Assembly: GCF_022846615.1 (NCBI RefSeq)
Contig: NZ_AP025637.1
Coordinates: 1,106,001 to 1,170,000, forward strand
Length of the DNA: 64,000 nucleotides
From: Roseomonas fluvialis
GTDB lineage: Bacteria; Pseudomonadota; Alphaproteobacteria; Acetobacterales; Acetobacteraceae
Direction of reading: 5' to 3'
Positions 45,585-55,711 of the stretch are shown here, piece after piece (the first letter of the stretch is position 1; every line of letters begins with the position of its first letter). A program made the position numbers and the translations under genes. The notes under the pieces are model-generated. The model did no database searches. It saw only the letters and a program-made list of their open reading frames with translations, and had not been told where the DNA came from.

Positions 45585-47242
45585 CTGCAGCGGCTATTCT
45601 TCCGGCAGCCAGGACCTACGAGGAACTGGTTGCGCGTTTCCGTTGGTCGGTGCCGTCGATGTTTAACATCGCGGTTGCCTGTTGCGACCGTTGGGCCGAT
45701 GGCAGCGGTCGGATCGCGCTGGTGCACGAGAGCGCGGGCGGTGACGTCGAGCGCATCACCTTCGATGCGCTGCGCGTGGCCTCGGCGCGACTGGGCAACG
45801 TGCTCAGGGCGCGGGGCATCGGTGTCGGCGACCGCGTCGCGGTGTTGCTGCCGCAGGGGCCGGAGGCAGCGACCGCACACCTCGCCATCTACCGGATCGG
45901 TGCCATCGCCGTGCCGCTGTTCCAGCTATTCGGACCGGATGCGCTGGAATACCGCCTGCGCGACAGCGGTGCGGCCGCGATACTGACCGACGACACCGGG
46001 CTCACGGCGCTCGCGCACCTGCGCGAAAGCCTGCCAGACCTGCGGACGTTACTGAACGCCGATGGCGCGCGTCCTGGCGCGTTGTCGCTTTGGCAAGAGG
46101 CCGAGCGCGCCAGCGACACATGCGAGCCCCACAATACCTCTGCAGATGATCCAGCGATGATCATCTACACATCCGGCACGACGGGATCGCCGAAGGGCGC
46201 GTTGCTCCCGCATCGCACCCTGATCGGCCACCTTCCGGGCGTTGAGATGCCGCAGGAGATGTTCCCGCACCCTGGCGACCTGTTCTGGACGCCAGCCGAC
46301 TGGGCCTGGATCGGCGGGCTTCTGGACGTCCTGCTGCCATCGCTTTTCCACGGCGTCCCTGTGCTGGCTCACCGCATGGCCAAATTTGATCCGGAGCGCG
46401 CCTTCGACCTGATGGCCCGCCACCAGGTGCGCAATGCCTTCATGCCGCCGACAGCGCTGCGCATGATGCGCCAGGTGCCCGACCCGCGACGCTTCGGCCA
46501 TCGCCTGCGCAGCATCGGCAGCGGTGGCGAGACGCTTGGCGCCGAGACGCTCGATTGGGGGCGCCATGCCTTCGGCCTCACCATCAACGAATTCTACGGC
46601 CAGACTGAATGCAACCTGGTCGTCGCCAATTGCGCGGGGCTGATGCCGGTGAAGCCCGGCTTCATGGGCCGGCCCGTGCCGGGCCATGACGTCGCGGTGA
46701 TCGACGCCGCGGGCGTGGCGTGCGCACCCGGCGAGGAAGGCCGCATCGCGGTTCGTCGCCCCGATCCGGCGATGTTCCTGGGGTACTGGAACAATCCCGA
46801 GGCGACCGCCGCGAAGTTCGAGGGCGATTGGCTGGTCACCGGCGACACCGGCGTCACGGACGATGAAGGCTACATTCGCTTCGTTGCGCGCGCCGACGAC
46901 GTCATCACCTCGGCCGGCTATCGGATCGGCCCCGGAGAGGTCGAGGATTGCCTGTTGCGCCATCCGGCGGTGTCGCTCGCCGCCGTGGTCGGCGTGCCTG
47001 ACGCGTTGCGCACCGAACATGTCACTGCCGCGATCGTGCTACGCGACGGCATGGTTGCCGATGACGTGCTCGCCACCGAGATCCAGGGCTTCGTTCGGAC
47101 ACGGCTCGCGGCGCATCTGTACCCGCGGCGCGTGGTCTTCCTGGAGTCCCTGCCGCTGACCGCAACCGGCAAGGTGATGCGCGGCGCGTTGCGTCGTGAA
47201 CTCGCCGAGAAAGCCACATCCCTCGCGGACACACCGACATGA
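45581..47242 (+). CDS. AMP-dependent acyl-CoA synthetase, short/medium-chain type
   Basis: 553-residue adenylate-forming ligase. Core motifs are [49 protein letters not shown], and the catalytic lysine in [15 protein letters not shown] near residue 535. It resembles medium-chain or acetate-type enzymes more than the long-chain FadD type of the first ligase. GTG start overlaps livF; the stop overlaps the dehydrogenase gene (ATGA). Two ligases in one operon suggest two related acids or two steps that need activation. Confidence 0.92.
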   Translation: MTAAAILPAARTYEELVARFRWSVPSMFNIAVACCDRWADGSGRIALVHESAGGDVERITFDALRVASARLGNVLRARGIGVGDRVAVLLPQGPEAATAHLAIYRIGAIAVPLFQLFGPDALEYRLRDSGAAAILTDDTGLTALAHLRESLPDLRTLLNADGARPGALSLWQEAERASDTCEPHNTSADDPAMIIYTSGTTGSPKGALLPHRTLIGHLPGVEMPQEMFPHPGDLFWTPADWAWIGGLLDVLLPSLFHGVPVLAHRMAKFDPERAFDLMARHQVRNAFMPPTALRMMRQVPDPRRFGHRLRSIGSGGETLGAETLDWGRHAFGLTINEFYGQTECNLVVANCAGLMPVKPGFMGRPVPGHDVAVIDAAGVACAPGEEGRIAVRRPDPAMFLGYWNNPEATAAKFEGDWLVTGDTGVTDDEGYIRFVARADDVITSAGYRIGPGEVEDCLLRHPAVSLAAVVGVPDALRTEHVTAAIVLRDGMVADDVLATEIQGFVRTRLAAHLYPRRVVFLESLPLTATGKVMRGALRRELAEKATSLADTPT

Positions 47243-48411
47243 GTGCAAACCAGATCCCCATGCTGGATTTCGGCCTGGGTGACGAGATCGACATGCTGCG
47301 CGACAGCGTGCGGTCCTTCGCCGATGCGCGCATCGCGCCGATCGCCGCCGAGATCGACCGCACCGACGAATTCCCGCGCCACCTGTGGCCGGAGATGGGC
47401 GCGCTCGGCCTGCACGGGATCACCGTCGAGGAGGAATACGGCGGCGCCGGCATGGGGTATGTCGCGCATTGTGTCGCCATGGAGGAGGTCAGCCGCGCCT
47501 CCGCCTCTGTGGGCCTGTCCTACGGCGCGCATTCCAACCTCTGCGTCAACCAGATCCGCCGCAACGGCACCGAGGAACAGAAGCGCCGTTATCTGCCGAA
47601 GCTGATCACCGGCGAACACCTTGGCGCACTTGCAATGAGCGAGCCCGGCGCGGGCAGCGACGTGGTCTCGATGCGGCTGCGCGCCGACAAGCGCGGCGAC
47701 CGTTACGTGCTGAACGGGACCAAGATGTGGATCACCAACGCGCACTACGCGGAGACGATGGTGGTCTATGCCAAGACTGACCCCGAGGCCGGTCCCAAGG
47801 GTATCACGGCCTTCATCGTCGAGCGCGACTTCAAGGGCTTCAGGCCTGCGCAGAAATTGGACAAGCTCGGCATGCGCGGCTCGCCGACCAGCGAATTGGT
47901 GTTCGAGGACTGCGAGGTTCCGGCGGAGAACGTGCTCGGTCAGGTCGGCGGCGGCGTCCGCGTACTGATGTCGGGGCTCGACTATGAACGCGCCGTGCTC
48001 GCTGCCGGGCCGCTCGGTATCATGCAGGCCTGTCTCGACTTGGTCGTGCCCTATGTCCATGAACGCAAGCAGTTCGGCCAGGCGATCGGCGAGTTCCAGC
48101 TGATCCAGGCCAAGCTAGCCGACATGTACACGCAGCTCAGCGCCTGCCGCGCCTATGTCTATGCTGTGGCGCGTGCGTGCGACCAGGGGCGGACCTCGCG
48201 TAAGGATGCCGCGGGCGCGATCCTGTTCGCCGCGGAGGCGGCCACCAAGGCGTCGCTCGATGCCATCCAGATCCTCGGCGGCAACGGCTACATCAACGAC
48301 AACGCGACGGGTCGGCTGCTGCGCGATGCGAAGCTGTACGAGATCGGCGCGGGCACCAGTGAAATCCGCCGCATGCTGATCGGCCGCGAGCTCTTCAAGG
48401 AGACGGCGTGA
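47239..48411 (+). CDS. ivd: Isovaleryl-CoA dehydrogenase-type acyl-CoA dehydrogenase
   Basis: 390-residue FAD enzyme. [39 protein letters not shown] and [15 protein letters not shown] are blocks I associate with isovaleryl-CoA dehydrogenases. The active-site segment [17 protein letters not shown] places glutamate (YER) where IVD carries its catalytic base. The C-terminus [22 protein letters not shown] is conserved. The enzyme converts isovaleryl-CoA to 3-methylcrotonyl-CoA, which the following carboxylase uses. A citronellyl-CoA dehydrogenase is the main alternative. Confidence 0.9.
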   Translation: MSANQIPMLDFGLGDEIDMLRDSVRSFADARIAPIAAEIDRTDEFPRHLWPEMGALGLHGITVEEEYGGAGMGYVAHCVAMEEVSRASASVGLSYGAHSNLCVNQIRRNGTEEQKRRYLPKLITGEHLGALAMSEPGAGSDVVSMRLRADKRGDRYVLNGTKMWITNAHYAETMVVYAKTDPEAGPKGITAFIVERDFKGFRPAQKLDKLGMRGSPTSELVFEDCEVPAENVLGQVGGGVRVLMSGLDYERAVLAAGPLGIMQACLDLVVPYVHERKQFGQAIGEFQLIQAKLADMYTQLSACRAYVYAVARACDQGRTSRKDAAGAILFAAEAATKASLDAIQILGGNGYINDNATGRLLRDAKLYEIGAGTSEIRRMLIGRELFKETA

Positions 48412-50018
48412 GCCACGTGCTTTCATCCAGCGTTGACACACGCGGGGAGTCCTTCCGCGCCAATGTCGCGACCATGCGCGGCCTGCTGGACGCAGTCGGC
48501 GCGCGCGCCGCCGAGGCGGCCGCGGGCGGACCGCCCGCCGCGCGGGAGAAGCACCTCGCGCGGGGGAAGCTGCTGCCGCGCGAACGCGTGGAACGACTGC
48601 TCGATCCCGGCGCGCCCTTTCTCGAATTATCGCCGCTGGCCGCGCACGGGATGTATGGCGGGGAGGTTCCCGGTGCCGGGATCATCACCGGCATTGGCCG
48701 CGTTTTGGGGCGCGAATGCGTCATTGTCGCCAACGACGCCACGGTGAAGGGCGGTACCTACTACCCGATCACCGTGAAGAAACACCTTCGTGCACAGGAG
48801 ATCGCGCAGCAGAACCGGCTGCCCTGCATCTACCTGGTCGATTCCGGCGGGGCGAACCTCCCCAACCAGGACGAGATCTTTCCGGACCGCGACCATTTCG
48901 GCCGCATCTTCTTCAACCAGGCGCGCATGTCGGCGGCCGGCGTTCCGCAGGTTGCGGCGGTCATGGGCTCCTGCACCGCAGGCGGCGCCTACGTTCCCGC
49001 GATGTGCGACGAGGCGGTGATCGTGCGCGATCAGGGCACGATCTTCCTGGCCGGCCCACCGCTCGTGAAGGCCGCGACGGGAGAGGTCGTCAGTGCCGAG
49101 GACCTTGGCGGCGCCGACGTGCACACGCGGCTTTCCGGCGTGGCGGACCACTACGCGGCGGATGACATGCACGCGCTCGGTATGATCCGGCGCATCATCG
49201 GCAATCTTGGTCGCGGTCCGCGCGCGATGCTCGACCTGCGCGCTCCGACACCGCCGCGCTACGATCCGGCGGAACTGCACGGCATCATTCCCCCTGATCT
49301 GCGTACCCCGGTCGATGCGCGCGAGATCATCGCTCGCATCGTCGACGGGTCCGAACTCGATGAGTTCAAGCATCGCTACGGCACCACGCTGGTCTGCGGC
49401 TTCGCGCGCATCTGGGGGATGCCGGTCGGCATCCTCGCCAACAATGGCATCCTGTTTTCGGAATCCGCGCAGAAGGGCGCGCATTTCGTCGAACTGTGCT
49501 GCCAGCGCGGCGTTCCGCTGCTGTTCCTGCAGAACATCGCAGGCTTCATGGTCGGGCGGAAATACGAGGCCGGCGGCATTGCAAAGGATGGCGCGAAGCT
49601 GGTCACCGCCGTCGCCTGCGCCAATGTGCCGAAGTTCACCGTCATCACCGGCGGATCCTTCGGTGCCGGCAACTACGGCATGTGCGGGCGCGCCTATTCG
49701 CCGCGCTTCCTGTTCACCTGGCCGAATTCCCGCATTTCCGTCATGGGCGGCGAACAGGCCGCCAGTGTTCTCGCCACGCTGCGGCGCGACAACATCGAGG
49801 CACGCGGCGGCACTTGGCCGGCGACGGAGGAAGACGCCTTCAAGGCCCCGATCCGCGAGAAGTACGAACGTGAAGGGGACCCCACCTACGCCACTGCGCG
49901 TCTGTGGGACGACGGCATCATCGACCCGGCCGACACGCGCGACGTGCTTGGTCTCGCGATGGCCGCATCTCTGAACGCCCCGATCGAGGAAACACGCTTC
50001 GGCGTGTTCCGCATGTGA
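48408..50018 (+). CDS. mccB: Methylcrotonyl-CoA carboxylase, carboxyltransferase (beta) subunit
   Basis: 536-residue carboxyltransferase that moves CO2 from biotin to 3-methylcrotonyl-CoA. Visible blocks: [64 protein letters not shown] (oxyanion hole), and [16 protein letters not shown] in the second half. Its GTG start overlaps ivd (GTGA) and its stop overlaps the alpha subunit gene (TGATG). Geranyl-CoA carboxylase beta subunits are close relatives and cannot be excluded by eye. Confidence 0.93.
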   Translation: MSHVLSSSVDTRGESFRANVATMRGLLDAVGARAAEAAAGGPPAAREKHLARGKLLPRERVERLLDPGAPFLELSPLAAHGMYGGEVPGAGIITGIGRVLGRECVIVANDATVKGGTYYPITVKKHLRAQEIAQQNRLPCIYLVDSGGANLPNQDEIFPDRDHFGRIFFNQARMSAAGVPQVAAVMGSCTAGGAYVPAMCDEAVIVRDQGTIFLAGPPLVKAATGEVVSAEDLGGADVHTRLSGVADHYAADDMHALGMIRRIIGNLGRGPRAMLDLRAPTPPRYDPAELHGIIPPDLRTPVDAREIIARIVDGSELDEFKHRYGTTLVCGFARIWGMPVGILANNGILFSESAQKGAHFVELCCQRGVPLLFLQNIAGFMVGRKYEAGGIAKDGAKLVTAVACANVPKFTVITGGSFGAGNYGMCGRAYSPRFLFTWPNSRISVMGGEQAASVLATLRRDNIEARGGTWPATEEDAFKAPIREKYEREGDPTYATARLWDDGIIDPADTRDVLGLAMAASLNAPIEETRFGVFRM

Positions 50019-51991
50019 TGTTCCGCAGCCTGCTGATCGCCAATCGCGGCGAGATCGCCTGCCGCATCATGCGCACGGCACAGCGCATGGGCATTCGCTG
50101 CATCGCGGTGTTCAGCGAAGCCGATGCCGGCGCTCTGCATGTCGCGCTGGCCCACGAGGCGCATCCCATCGGTCCGGCCGCGGCGCGTGAGAGCTATCTG
50201 CGCGCCGACCGCATCATCGCCGTCGCGAAGGCCACGGGCGCGGAAGCGATCCACCCCGGCTACGGCTTCCTCTCCGAGAACGCCGATTTCGCAGAAGCCT
50301 GCGCGGCCGCCGGGATCGCCTTCGTCGGACCTCCGCCTGCCGCCATTCGCGCCATGGGCAGCAAGGCAGAATCGAAGGCGCTGATGGTCGCAGCTGGCGT
50401 GCCCGTGGTGCCCGGCTACCATGGCGAGGACCAGTCAGAGGATCACCTCGCGGCGGAAGCCGCCCGCATCGGCTTTCCCGTGCTCATCAAGGCGAGCGCG
50501 GGCGGCGGCGGCAAGGGCATGCGCCCTGTCCTCTCGCCCGCCGAATTCCGCGAGGAACTGGCCGGCGCGCGCCGCGAGGCCAAGGCGGCCTTCGGCGACG
50601 ACCGGGTGCTGCTCGAACGCTACCTCCAGAAGCCGCGCCACGTGGAGGTGCAGGTCTTCGCTGACAGCGAGGGCCGCACCATCCATCTGCACACGCGGGA
50701 TTGCTCGGTTCAGCGCCGGCACCAGAAGGTGCTGGAGGAAGCGCCTGCGCCGGACCTGGCGCCCGCACTGCGCGAACGTCTGCACGATGCGGCGATCGCG
50801 GCGGCGCGCGCCGTCGGCTACGTCAATGCCGGCACGATCGAATTCATCGTCGAGGGCGACGACGCCTTCTTCATGGAGATGAACACCCGCCTGCAGGTCG
50901 AACACCCGGTGACGGAGATGATCACCGGCCTCGACCTGGTGGAATGGCAACTGCGTATTGCCGCCGGCGAGCCACTACCCCTGGACGAAGCCCCCGAAGC
51001 CATGGGCCACGCTGTCGAGGTTCGTCTTTATGCCGAGGACCCCGGCGCCGATTTCCGCCCTTCGATCGGCAGGCTTTCGCGCTTCTTCGGCCCTGCGCAG
51101 CGCCCCGGCGTGCGCATGGACACCGGCGTCCGCGATGGCGACCGCATCACGCCGCATTACGACCCGATGATCGCGAAGGTGATCGCCGCCGCGCCGGATC
51201 GCGACTCCGCGCTGGACCGGCTGCATACCGCGTTGACCGAAACGCAGGTGGCCGGCCTCAGCACCAACCTCGGGTTCCTGCGGCGCCTGACGGCACATCC
51301 GGCCATGCGCGCCGCGGAACTCGACACCGGCTTCATCGCTCGCCACGCGGCGGAGCTCATCCCGCCGCCGCGCGAGACCCCCGCACGGGCGCTCGCCGCC
51401 TTCGCTGCGGTCTATCTGGAGCGCCTGCGCCTGCGGATCGAAAGCGCCTCCCCCTGGGATGTCTGCCTGGGTTTCCGCCTGTTCGGCGAGGGAGAACAGC
51501 TTCTCCTGCTGCGAGACGAGGCGCGCCTGCGCCGCGTGCTGGTGCGCCGGCGGCGCGGCGCGATGCAGGTGGTTGTCGATGGCGGTACGCCCATCTCGGT
51601 CCGAGCCGACCTTTCGGTCGACCTTCGCGCCGCGATCGACGGGGTCTGGCACCGTGTGCCCTTTACGGTGGATGGTGACGCCATTGCACTGACCTTCGGC
51701 GGCGAGGACTACGACCTCCGCCTGGTCGATCCCCACGCGCCGCTCGGCGGCGATGCGGCCGCGGAAGGCCGTCTGTCCGCACCCATCCCGGGCCGCGTCG
51801 TGCAGATGCTGGTCTCGGTCGGCGATCGCGTCGTGCGCGGCCAGCTTGTCGCGATCCTGGAGGCGATGAAGACCGAACTGCGCATCAGCGCACCGGCGGA
51901 TGGCGTGGTCACGCATCTCGGCTGCGCAGCAGGCGACAGCGTCGAGGAAGGGACCGAGATCGTCACCCTCGCGCCGGTCGAGGACGCATAG
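50018..51991 (+). CDS. mccA: Methylcrotonyl-CoA carboxylase, biotin-containing (alpha) subunit
   Basis: 657-residue subunit with biotin carboxylase, linker and biotin carrier domains. The carboxylase begins LIANRGEIACRIMRTA, with HPGYGFLSEN, the ATP loop KASAGGGGKGMR and MNTRLQVEHPVTE. The C-terminal biotinyl domain carries the acceptor lysine in ILEAMKTELRIS, where the usual AMKM is AMKT. Normal length for MCC alpha. It ends the 13-kb operon; the 3' end overlaps a convergent unknown gene by 29 bases. The hydratase and lyase of leucine breakdown (liuC, liuE types) are not in the window. Confidence 0.93.
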   Translation: MFRSLLIANRGEIACRIMRTAQRMGIRCIAVFSEADAGALHVALAHEAHPIGPAAARESYLRADRIIAVAKATGAEAIHPGYGFLSENADFAEACAAAGIAFVGPPPAAIRAMGSKAESKALMVAAGVPVVPGYHGEDQSEDHLAAEAARIGFPVLIKASAGGGGKGMRPVLSPAEFREELAGARREAKAAFGDDRVLLERYLQKPRHVEVQVFADSEGRTIHLHTRDCSVQRRHQKVLEEAPAPDLAPALRERLHDAAIAAARAVGYVNAGTIEFIVEGDDAFFMEMNTRLQVEHPVTEMITGLDLVEWQLRIAAGEPLPLDEAPEAMGHAVEVRLYAEDPGADFRPSIGRLSRFFGPAQRPGVRMDTGVRDGDRITPHYDPMIAKVIAAAPDRDSALDRLHTALTETQVAGLSTNLGFLRRLTAHPAMRAAELDTGFIARHAAELIPPPRETPARALAAFAAVYLERLRLRIESASPWDVCLGFRLFGEGEQLLLLRDEARLRRVLVRRRRGAMQVVVDGGTPISVRADLSVDLRAAIDGVWHRVPFTVDGDAIALTFGGEDYDLRLVDPHAPLGGDAAAEGRLSAPIPGRVVQMLVSVGDRVVRGQLVAILEAMKTELRISAPADGVVTHLGCAAGDSVEEGTEIVTLAPVEDA

Positions 51992-52424
51992 CCTCCCGGA
52001 TCGGGTGGCGCAGCAGCACGCCGGCGCGGCGCAGCGCGCAGCCCAGGTGGATGGCCGGCGGCATCGCCTCATACGCCGCGCGCAGCGGCAGCAGGCGCAA
52101 TAGGGCGGCCAACGCCTCGCTGCGGGCACCGCGTTGCGCCAGGGCGCAGGCGAGCAGAAGAGCAGCTTCCTGCGGGGCCACGCGGGGGCACAGGGCGCAG
52201 CCGGCGGCGATCGGCGCGGCGCGCAGCAGCGAATCGAGCGGCGGCACGGCAGCGGCGGCGTCCTCGGTCGCCAGGATCATCGTCATGGCGGGCAGCGGGG
52301 CCAGCCCGGCGCGGGCTGCCGCATGCCAGGCGCGCAACGCGTCGAGCAGCAGGTGTTCGGGCGGCGGCAGGTCGTCGGTCGGTGCGCCAGCCCAGGGCCA
52401 GTCGGGCAGTCCGTGCGTCGCCAT
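51963..52424 (-). CDS. Hypothetical protein with a Fur-box-like promoter
   Basis: 153-residue alanine- and leucine-rich protein of unknown function. It contains two cysteines close together (GCALCPRVAPQEAALLLACALAQ in outline, with CALC) and a helical C-terminal half (EALAALLRLLPLRAAYEA) that looks like tandem helical repeats. No signal or membrane segment is convincing. The ATG at 52424 lies 40 bases from a sequence resembling an iron-responsive Fur site, so it may be iron-regulated. Its 3' end overlaps mccA. Confidence 0.6.
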   Translation of the reverse strand: MATHGLPDWPWAGAPTDDLPPPEHLLLDALRAWHAAARAGLAPLPAMTMILATEDAAAAVPPLDSLLRAAPIAAGCALCPRVAPQEAALLLACALAQRGARSEALAALLRLLPLRAAYEAMPPAIHLGCALRRAGVLLRHPIREAMRPRPARG

Positions 52425-52463
52425 GTGGGCTCCTTGCGCTGCGGGTCCCAGACGTAGCGCAAG

Positions 52464-52478
52464 TGATAATTATTCGCA
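52464..52478 (-). promoter_or_regulatory. Fur-box-like operator
   Basis: TGATAATTATTCGCA matches the 7-1-7 Fur pattern TGATAAT-N-ATTATCA at 12 of 14 positions and stands out in otherwise GC-rich DNA. It lies 40-54 bases upstream of the start of the minus-strand gene at 52424, where a promoter would be, and 12 bases upstream of the dnaE2 end (dnaE2 ends at 52490). Confidence 0.5.
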
Positions 52479-52489
52479 ATAATGGCCTG

Positions 52490-55400
52490 TCAGTGGAAAT
52501 CCCGGCTCGGCGGCATCCGCACCCGTGCGCGTGGATCGTCGCGCGGGTGGGGCCGGCGCACCTCGTCGGCGCGGGCCATGGTCGCTTCCCAGCGCGCCTC
52601 CTCCATCAGGTGCAGACCGTCCAGCAGGTCGGAGCGATCTTCAACGCGTGCGATCAGCAGATGGATGATCGGCACGGCGGATTCTTCATGCCGTTCCACG
52701 CGGCCTTCCGCCACGATCAGGCGCGAGGCCACGACGGCGGCGCGGAAGCGCTCGGCGGTGTCGGGATACATCACCAGGTTGGCGATGCCGTGTTCGTCCT
52801 CCACGGTGAAGAACACCACGCCCTTCGCACTGCCGGGACGCTGGCGTACCAGCACCAGGCCGGGCAGGCGCAAACGGCGGCCCTGCGGTGCGGCATTCAG
52901 CGCGCGCGTATCGGCCAGTCCCAGCGCATCCAGCTGGGGGCGCAGCAACGCCATCGGATGCGCGCGCAGCGTCAGCCCGGTGCCGGCGTAGTCCAGCACG
53001 GTTTGCTCGCCGGCGGTCGCGCGCGGCAGGCGGGGCGCGGTCTCGGTGCCATCATGCGAGGCGAGCGGCGGGGCCGGGCTGGACAGAGCCGCGGCATCCC
53101 ACAGCGCCGCGCGGCGGTCGCGCCCCAGGCCGCGGAAGGCATCCGCCTGGGCCAGGGCCTCGAGGTCGCCGCGGTCGAGCCGCGCGCGCCGCGCCAGGTC
53201 CGCGATGGACGAGAAGGGTGCCGCCGCCCGCGCCGCGACGATGCGCCGCGCCGCCTCCTCGCCGAAGCCGCTCACCAGCCGCAGCCCGAGCCGCAGCGCC
53301 AGCCCCTCCGCGCTGCGGGCTTCGGGTTCCAGCGTGCAGTCCCAGTCGCTCGTTGCCACATCCGCCGCGCGCACCGCGACGCGATGGTCCTTCGCATCGC
53401 GCACGATCTGCGCCGGCGCATAGAAGCCCATCGGCTGGCTGTTGAGCAGCGCGGCCGCGAAGACCGTGGGGTGGTGGCACTTCACCCACGCACTCGCATA
53501 GACCAGCAGGGCGAAGGACATGGCGTGGCTTTCCGGAAAGCCGTAGCTGCCGAAGCCCTCGATCTGGTGGAAGCAGCGCTCGGCGAAATCCTCCGGGTAG
53601 CCGCGCGCGAGCATGCCGCCGATGAATTTCTGCCGGAACGCCGCGACCTTGCCCTCGTTGCGGAAGGTCGCCATGGCGCGGCGCAGCGCATCCGCCTCGG
53701 TCGGCGTGAAGCCGGCGGCGACGATGGCGATGCGCATCGCTTGTTCCTGGAACAGCGGTACGCCGAAGGTGTTCTGCAGCACGGCCTTCAGCTCATTCGG
53801 ATCGCCCGTGGTGGGGGAGGGGATGTCGGCCGGTTCCAGCCCGTCCCTTCGCCGTAGATACGGATGCACCATGTCGCCCTGGATTGGCCCAGGGCGGACG
53901 ATCGCCACCTCCACCACCAGGTCGTAGAACTTCCGGGGCTTGAGGCGCGGCAGCATGTTCATCTGCGCGCGGCTTTCTACCTGGAAGACGCCGACCGCGT
54001 CCGCCTTGCACAGCATGTCGTAGACGCGCGGATCGGTTGGCTTCAGATCCCGCAGCCCGATGCGCGTGCTGTGATGTTGCGCGATCAGGTCGAAGCCGCG
54101 CCTGAGGCAGGTCAGCATCCCCAGCCCCAGCACATCGACCTTCATCATGCGCAGCGCCTCGATGTCGTCCTTGTCCCATTCGAGGGTGGTGCGATCCGCC
54201 ATCGATGCGTTGGACACCACGGCGAGTTCGACCAGCGGTCCCTCGGTGATGACGAAGCCGCCGACATGGGTCGAGAGGTGGCGCGGGAAATCCTGAATCT
54301 CCTCCGCCAGTTCGATCGCCATGGCTAGGCGCGGGTCGGCGGCGGCATCGAGTCCCTTCTCAGCCGCGACCTCGGTCATGTCGCGATCCCCGCGCGGGCC
54401 CCAGACGGCCTTGGCCAAGCCCGCGGTGATGTCCTCCGTCAGGCCGAGCGCCTTGCCGACCTCGCGGATCGCGCCGCGATGGCGGTAGCGGTTCAGCGTG
54501 GCACAGAGTGCTGCACGGTCGCGACCGTAGCGTTCGTAGATGTGCTGGATCACCTCCTCGCGCCGTTCGTGTTCGAAATCCACGTCGATGTCGGGCGGTT
54601 CGTTGCGCGCGGTCGACAGGAAGCGGGCAAACAGCAGGTCATGCGCCTCGACATCCGCCGCGGTTATGCCGAGCACGTAGCAGACCGCCGAATTCGCCGC
54701 TGATCCGCGCCCTTGGAACAGGATGCCCTTGCTTTGCGCGAAGCGGACGATCTCGTGCACCGTGAGGAAATACGGCGCGTAGTCGAGCTGCTGGATGAGC
54801 GCGAGTTCCTCATCCAGCAACCGCTGCAGCTTCGCCGATGGCCCGTTCGGCCAGCGTTCGGCCAGCGCCTGCTCCACGCGCGCGTGCAGCGTCTCCTGCG
54901 CGGTGCGCCCTGCGTCCAGGACCTCCTTCGGATACTCGTAGCTCAACTCATCCAGGCTGAAGTGGCAGGCTTCGACGACGCGGTGCGTGTTCGCCACCGC
55001 ATCCTCGTGCCCCTGGAACAAGCGCCGCATCTCGGCCGGCGGCTTCAGATGCGCCTCGGCATTCGCTTCCGCCGCCAGACCAAGCGCATCGATCGTGGTA
55101 CGCAGGCGGATGGCGGTCATCACATCCGCCAGCCGCCGGCGCTCCGGCGCATGGAAGCGCGCCCCGCCCGCGGTGAGCAGCGGCGGCCCGATCCGCGCCA
55201 GCGCATCCAGCCGCTTGCGGTCATCGCCGCGAAAGCGATGCGTGGCGGCGCAGAACAGCGGCAGCGCCAGATGCGGGTGCAGCGCAGTCGCATCGGCGCG
55301 CAGCCTGGTCGCGAAATCCGGCCCGATCTCCTCCGGCACAACCAGCGCCATGACGCTGCCCGTCGCATGCGCGACCAGCGCTGCGCGGTCGATGCGGCAT

Positions 55401-55711
55401 TCACCTTTCGGTGCCGCCATGCGTCCCGCCGAAAGCAGCCGCGTCAGCCGCCCCCAGGCCGCGCGGTCCGTCGGCCAGGCGAGGTAGTCGAAGCCGTCAT
55501 CCAGACACAGCCTTACGCCGGGCACGAAACGCAGCCCTTCGTCCCGCGCCGCGACATGCGCCCGCACCACGCCGGCGAAGGAATTGCGGTCCGTCACGCC
55601 GATCGCCGCATGGCCAAGCGCCTTGGCCGTGCCCACGATCTCGTGCGGATGCGATGCGCCTTCGAGGAAGGAAAAATTCGTCAGCGCACCCAGCTCGGCG
55701 AAGGCCGTCAC
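52490..55711 (-). CDS. dnaE2: Error-prone DNA polymerase DnaE2 (ImuC)
   Basis: 1073-residue C-family polymerase of the SOS mutasome, which copies past lesions together with ImuA and ImuB. The PHP domain starts FAELGALTNFSFLEGASHPHE. The polymerase catalytic aspartates are in EPPDIDVDFEHERR, and FQGRGSAANSAVCYVLG and VGVFQVESRAQMNM are core blocks. A C-terminal OB-fold region (VVFFTVEDEHGIANLVMYP) follows. The GTG at 55711 overlaps the imuB stop (GTGA) and fixes the start. The clear absence of upstream homologous sequence confirms it. Confidence 0.96.
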   Translation of the reverse strand: MTAFAELGALTNFSFLEGASHPHEIVGTAKALGHAAIGVTDRNSFAGVVRAHVAARDEGLRFVPGVRLCLDDGFDYLAWPTDRAAWGRLTRLLSAGRMAAPKGECRIDRAALVAHATGSVMALVVPEEIGPDFATRLRADATALHPHLALPLFCAATHRFRGDDRKRLDALARIGPPLLTAGGARFHAPERRRLADVMTAIRLRTTIDALGLAAEANAEAHLKPPAEMRRLFQGHEDAVANTHRVVEACHFSLDELSYEYPKEVLDAGRTAQETLHARVEQALAERWPNGPSAKLQRLLDEELALIQQLDYAPYFLTVHEIVRFAQSKGILFQGRGSAANSAVCYVLGITAADVEAHDLLFARFLSTARNEPPDIDVDFEHERREEVIQHIYERYGRDRAALCATLNRYRHRGAIREVGKALGLTEDITAGLAKAVWGPRGDRDMTEVAAEKGLDAAADPRLAMAIELAEEIQDFPRHLSTHVGGFVITEGPLVELAVVSNASMADRTTLEWDKDDIEALRMMKVDVLGLGMLTCLRRGFDLIAQHHSTRIGLRDLKPTDPRVYDMLCKADAVGVFQVESRAQMNMLPRLKPRKFYDLVVEVAIVRPGPIQGDMVHPYLRRRDGLEPADIPSPTTGDPNELKAVLQNTFGVPLFQEQAMRIAIVAAGFTPTEADALRRAMATFRNEGKVAAFRQKFIGGMLARGYPEDFAERCFHQIEGFGSYGFPESHAMSFALLVYASAWVKCHHPTVFAAALLNSQPMGFYAPAQIVRDAKDHRVAVRAADVATSDWDCTLEPEARSAEGLALRLGLRLVSGFGEEAARRIVAARAAAPFSSIADLARRARLDRGDLEALAQADAFRGLGRDRRAALWDAAALSSPAPPLASHDGTETAPRLPRATAGEQTVLDYAGTGLTLRAHPMALLRPQLDALGLADTRALNAAPQGRRLRLPGLVLVRQRPGSAKGVVFFTVEDEHGIANLVMYPDTAERFRAAVVASRLIVAEGRVERHEESAVPIIHLLIARVEDRSDLLDGLHLMEEARWEATMARADEVRRPHPRDDPRARVRMPPSRDFH

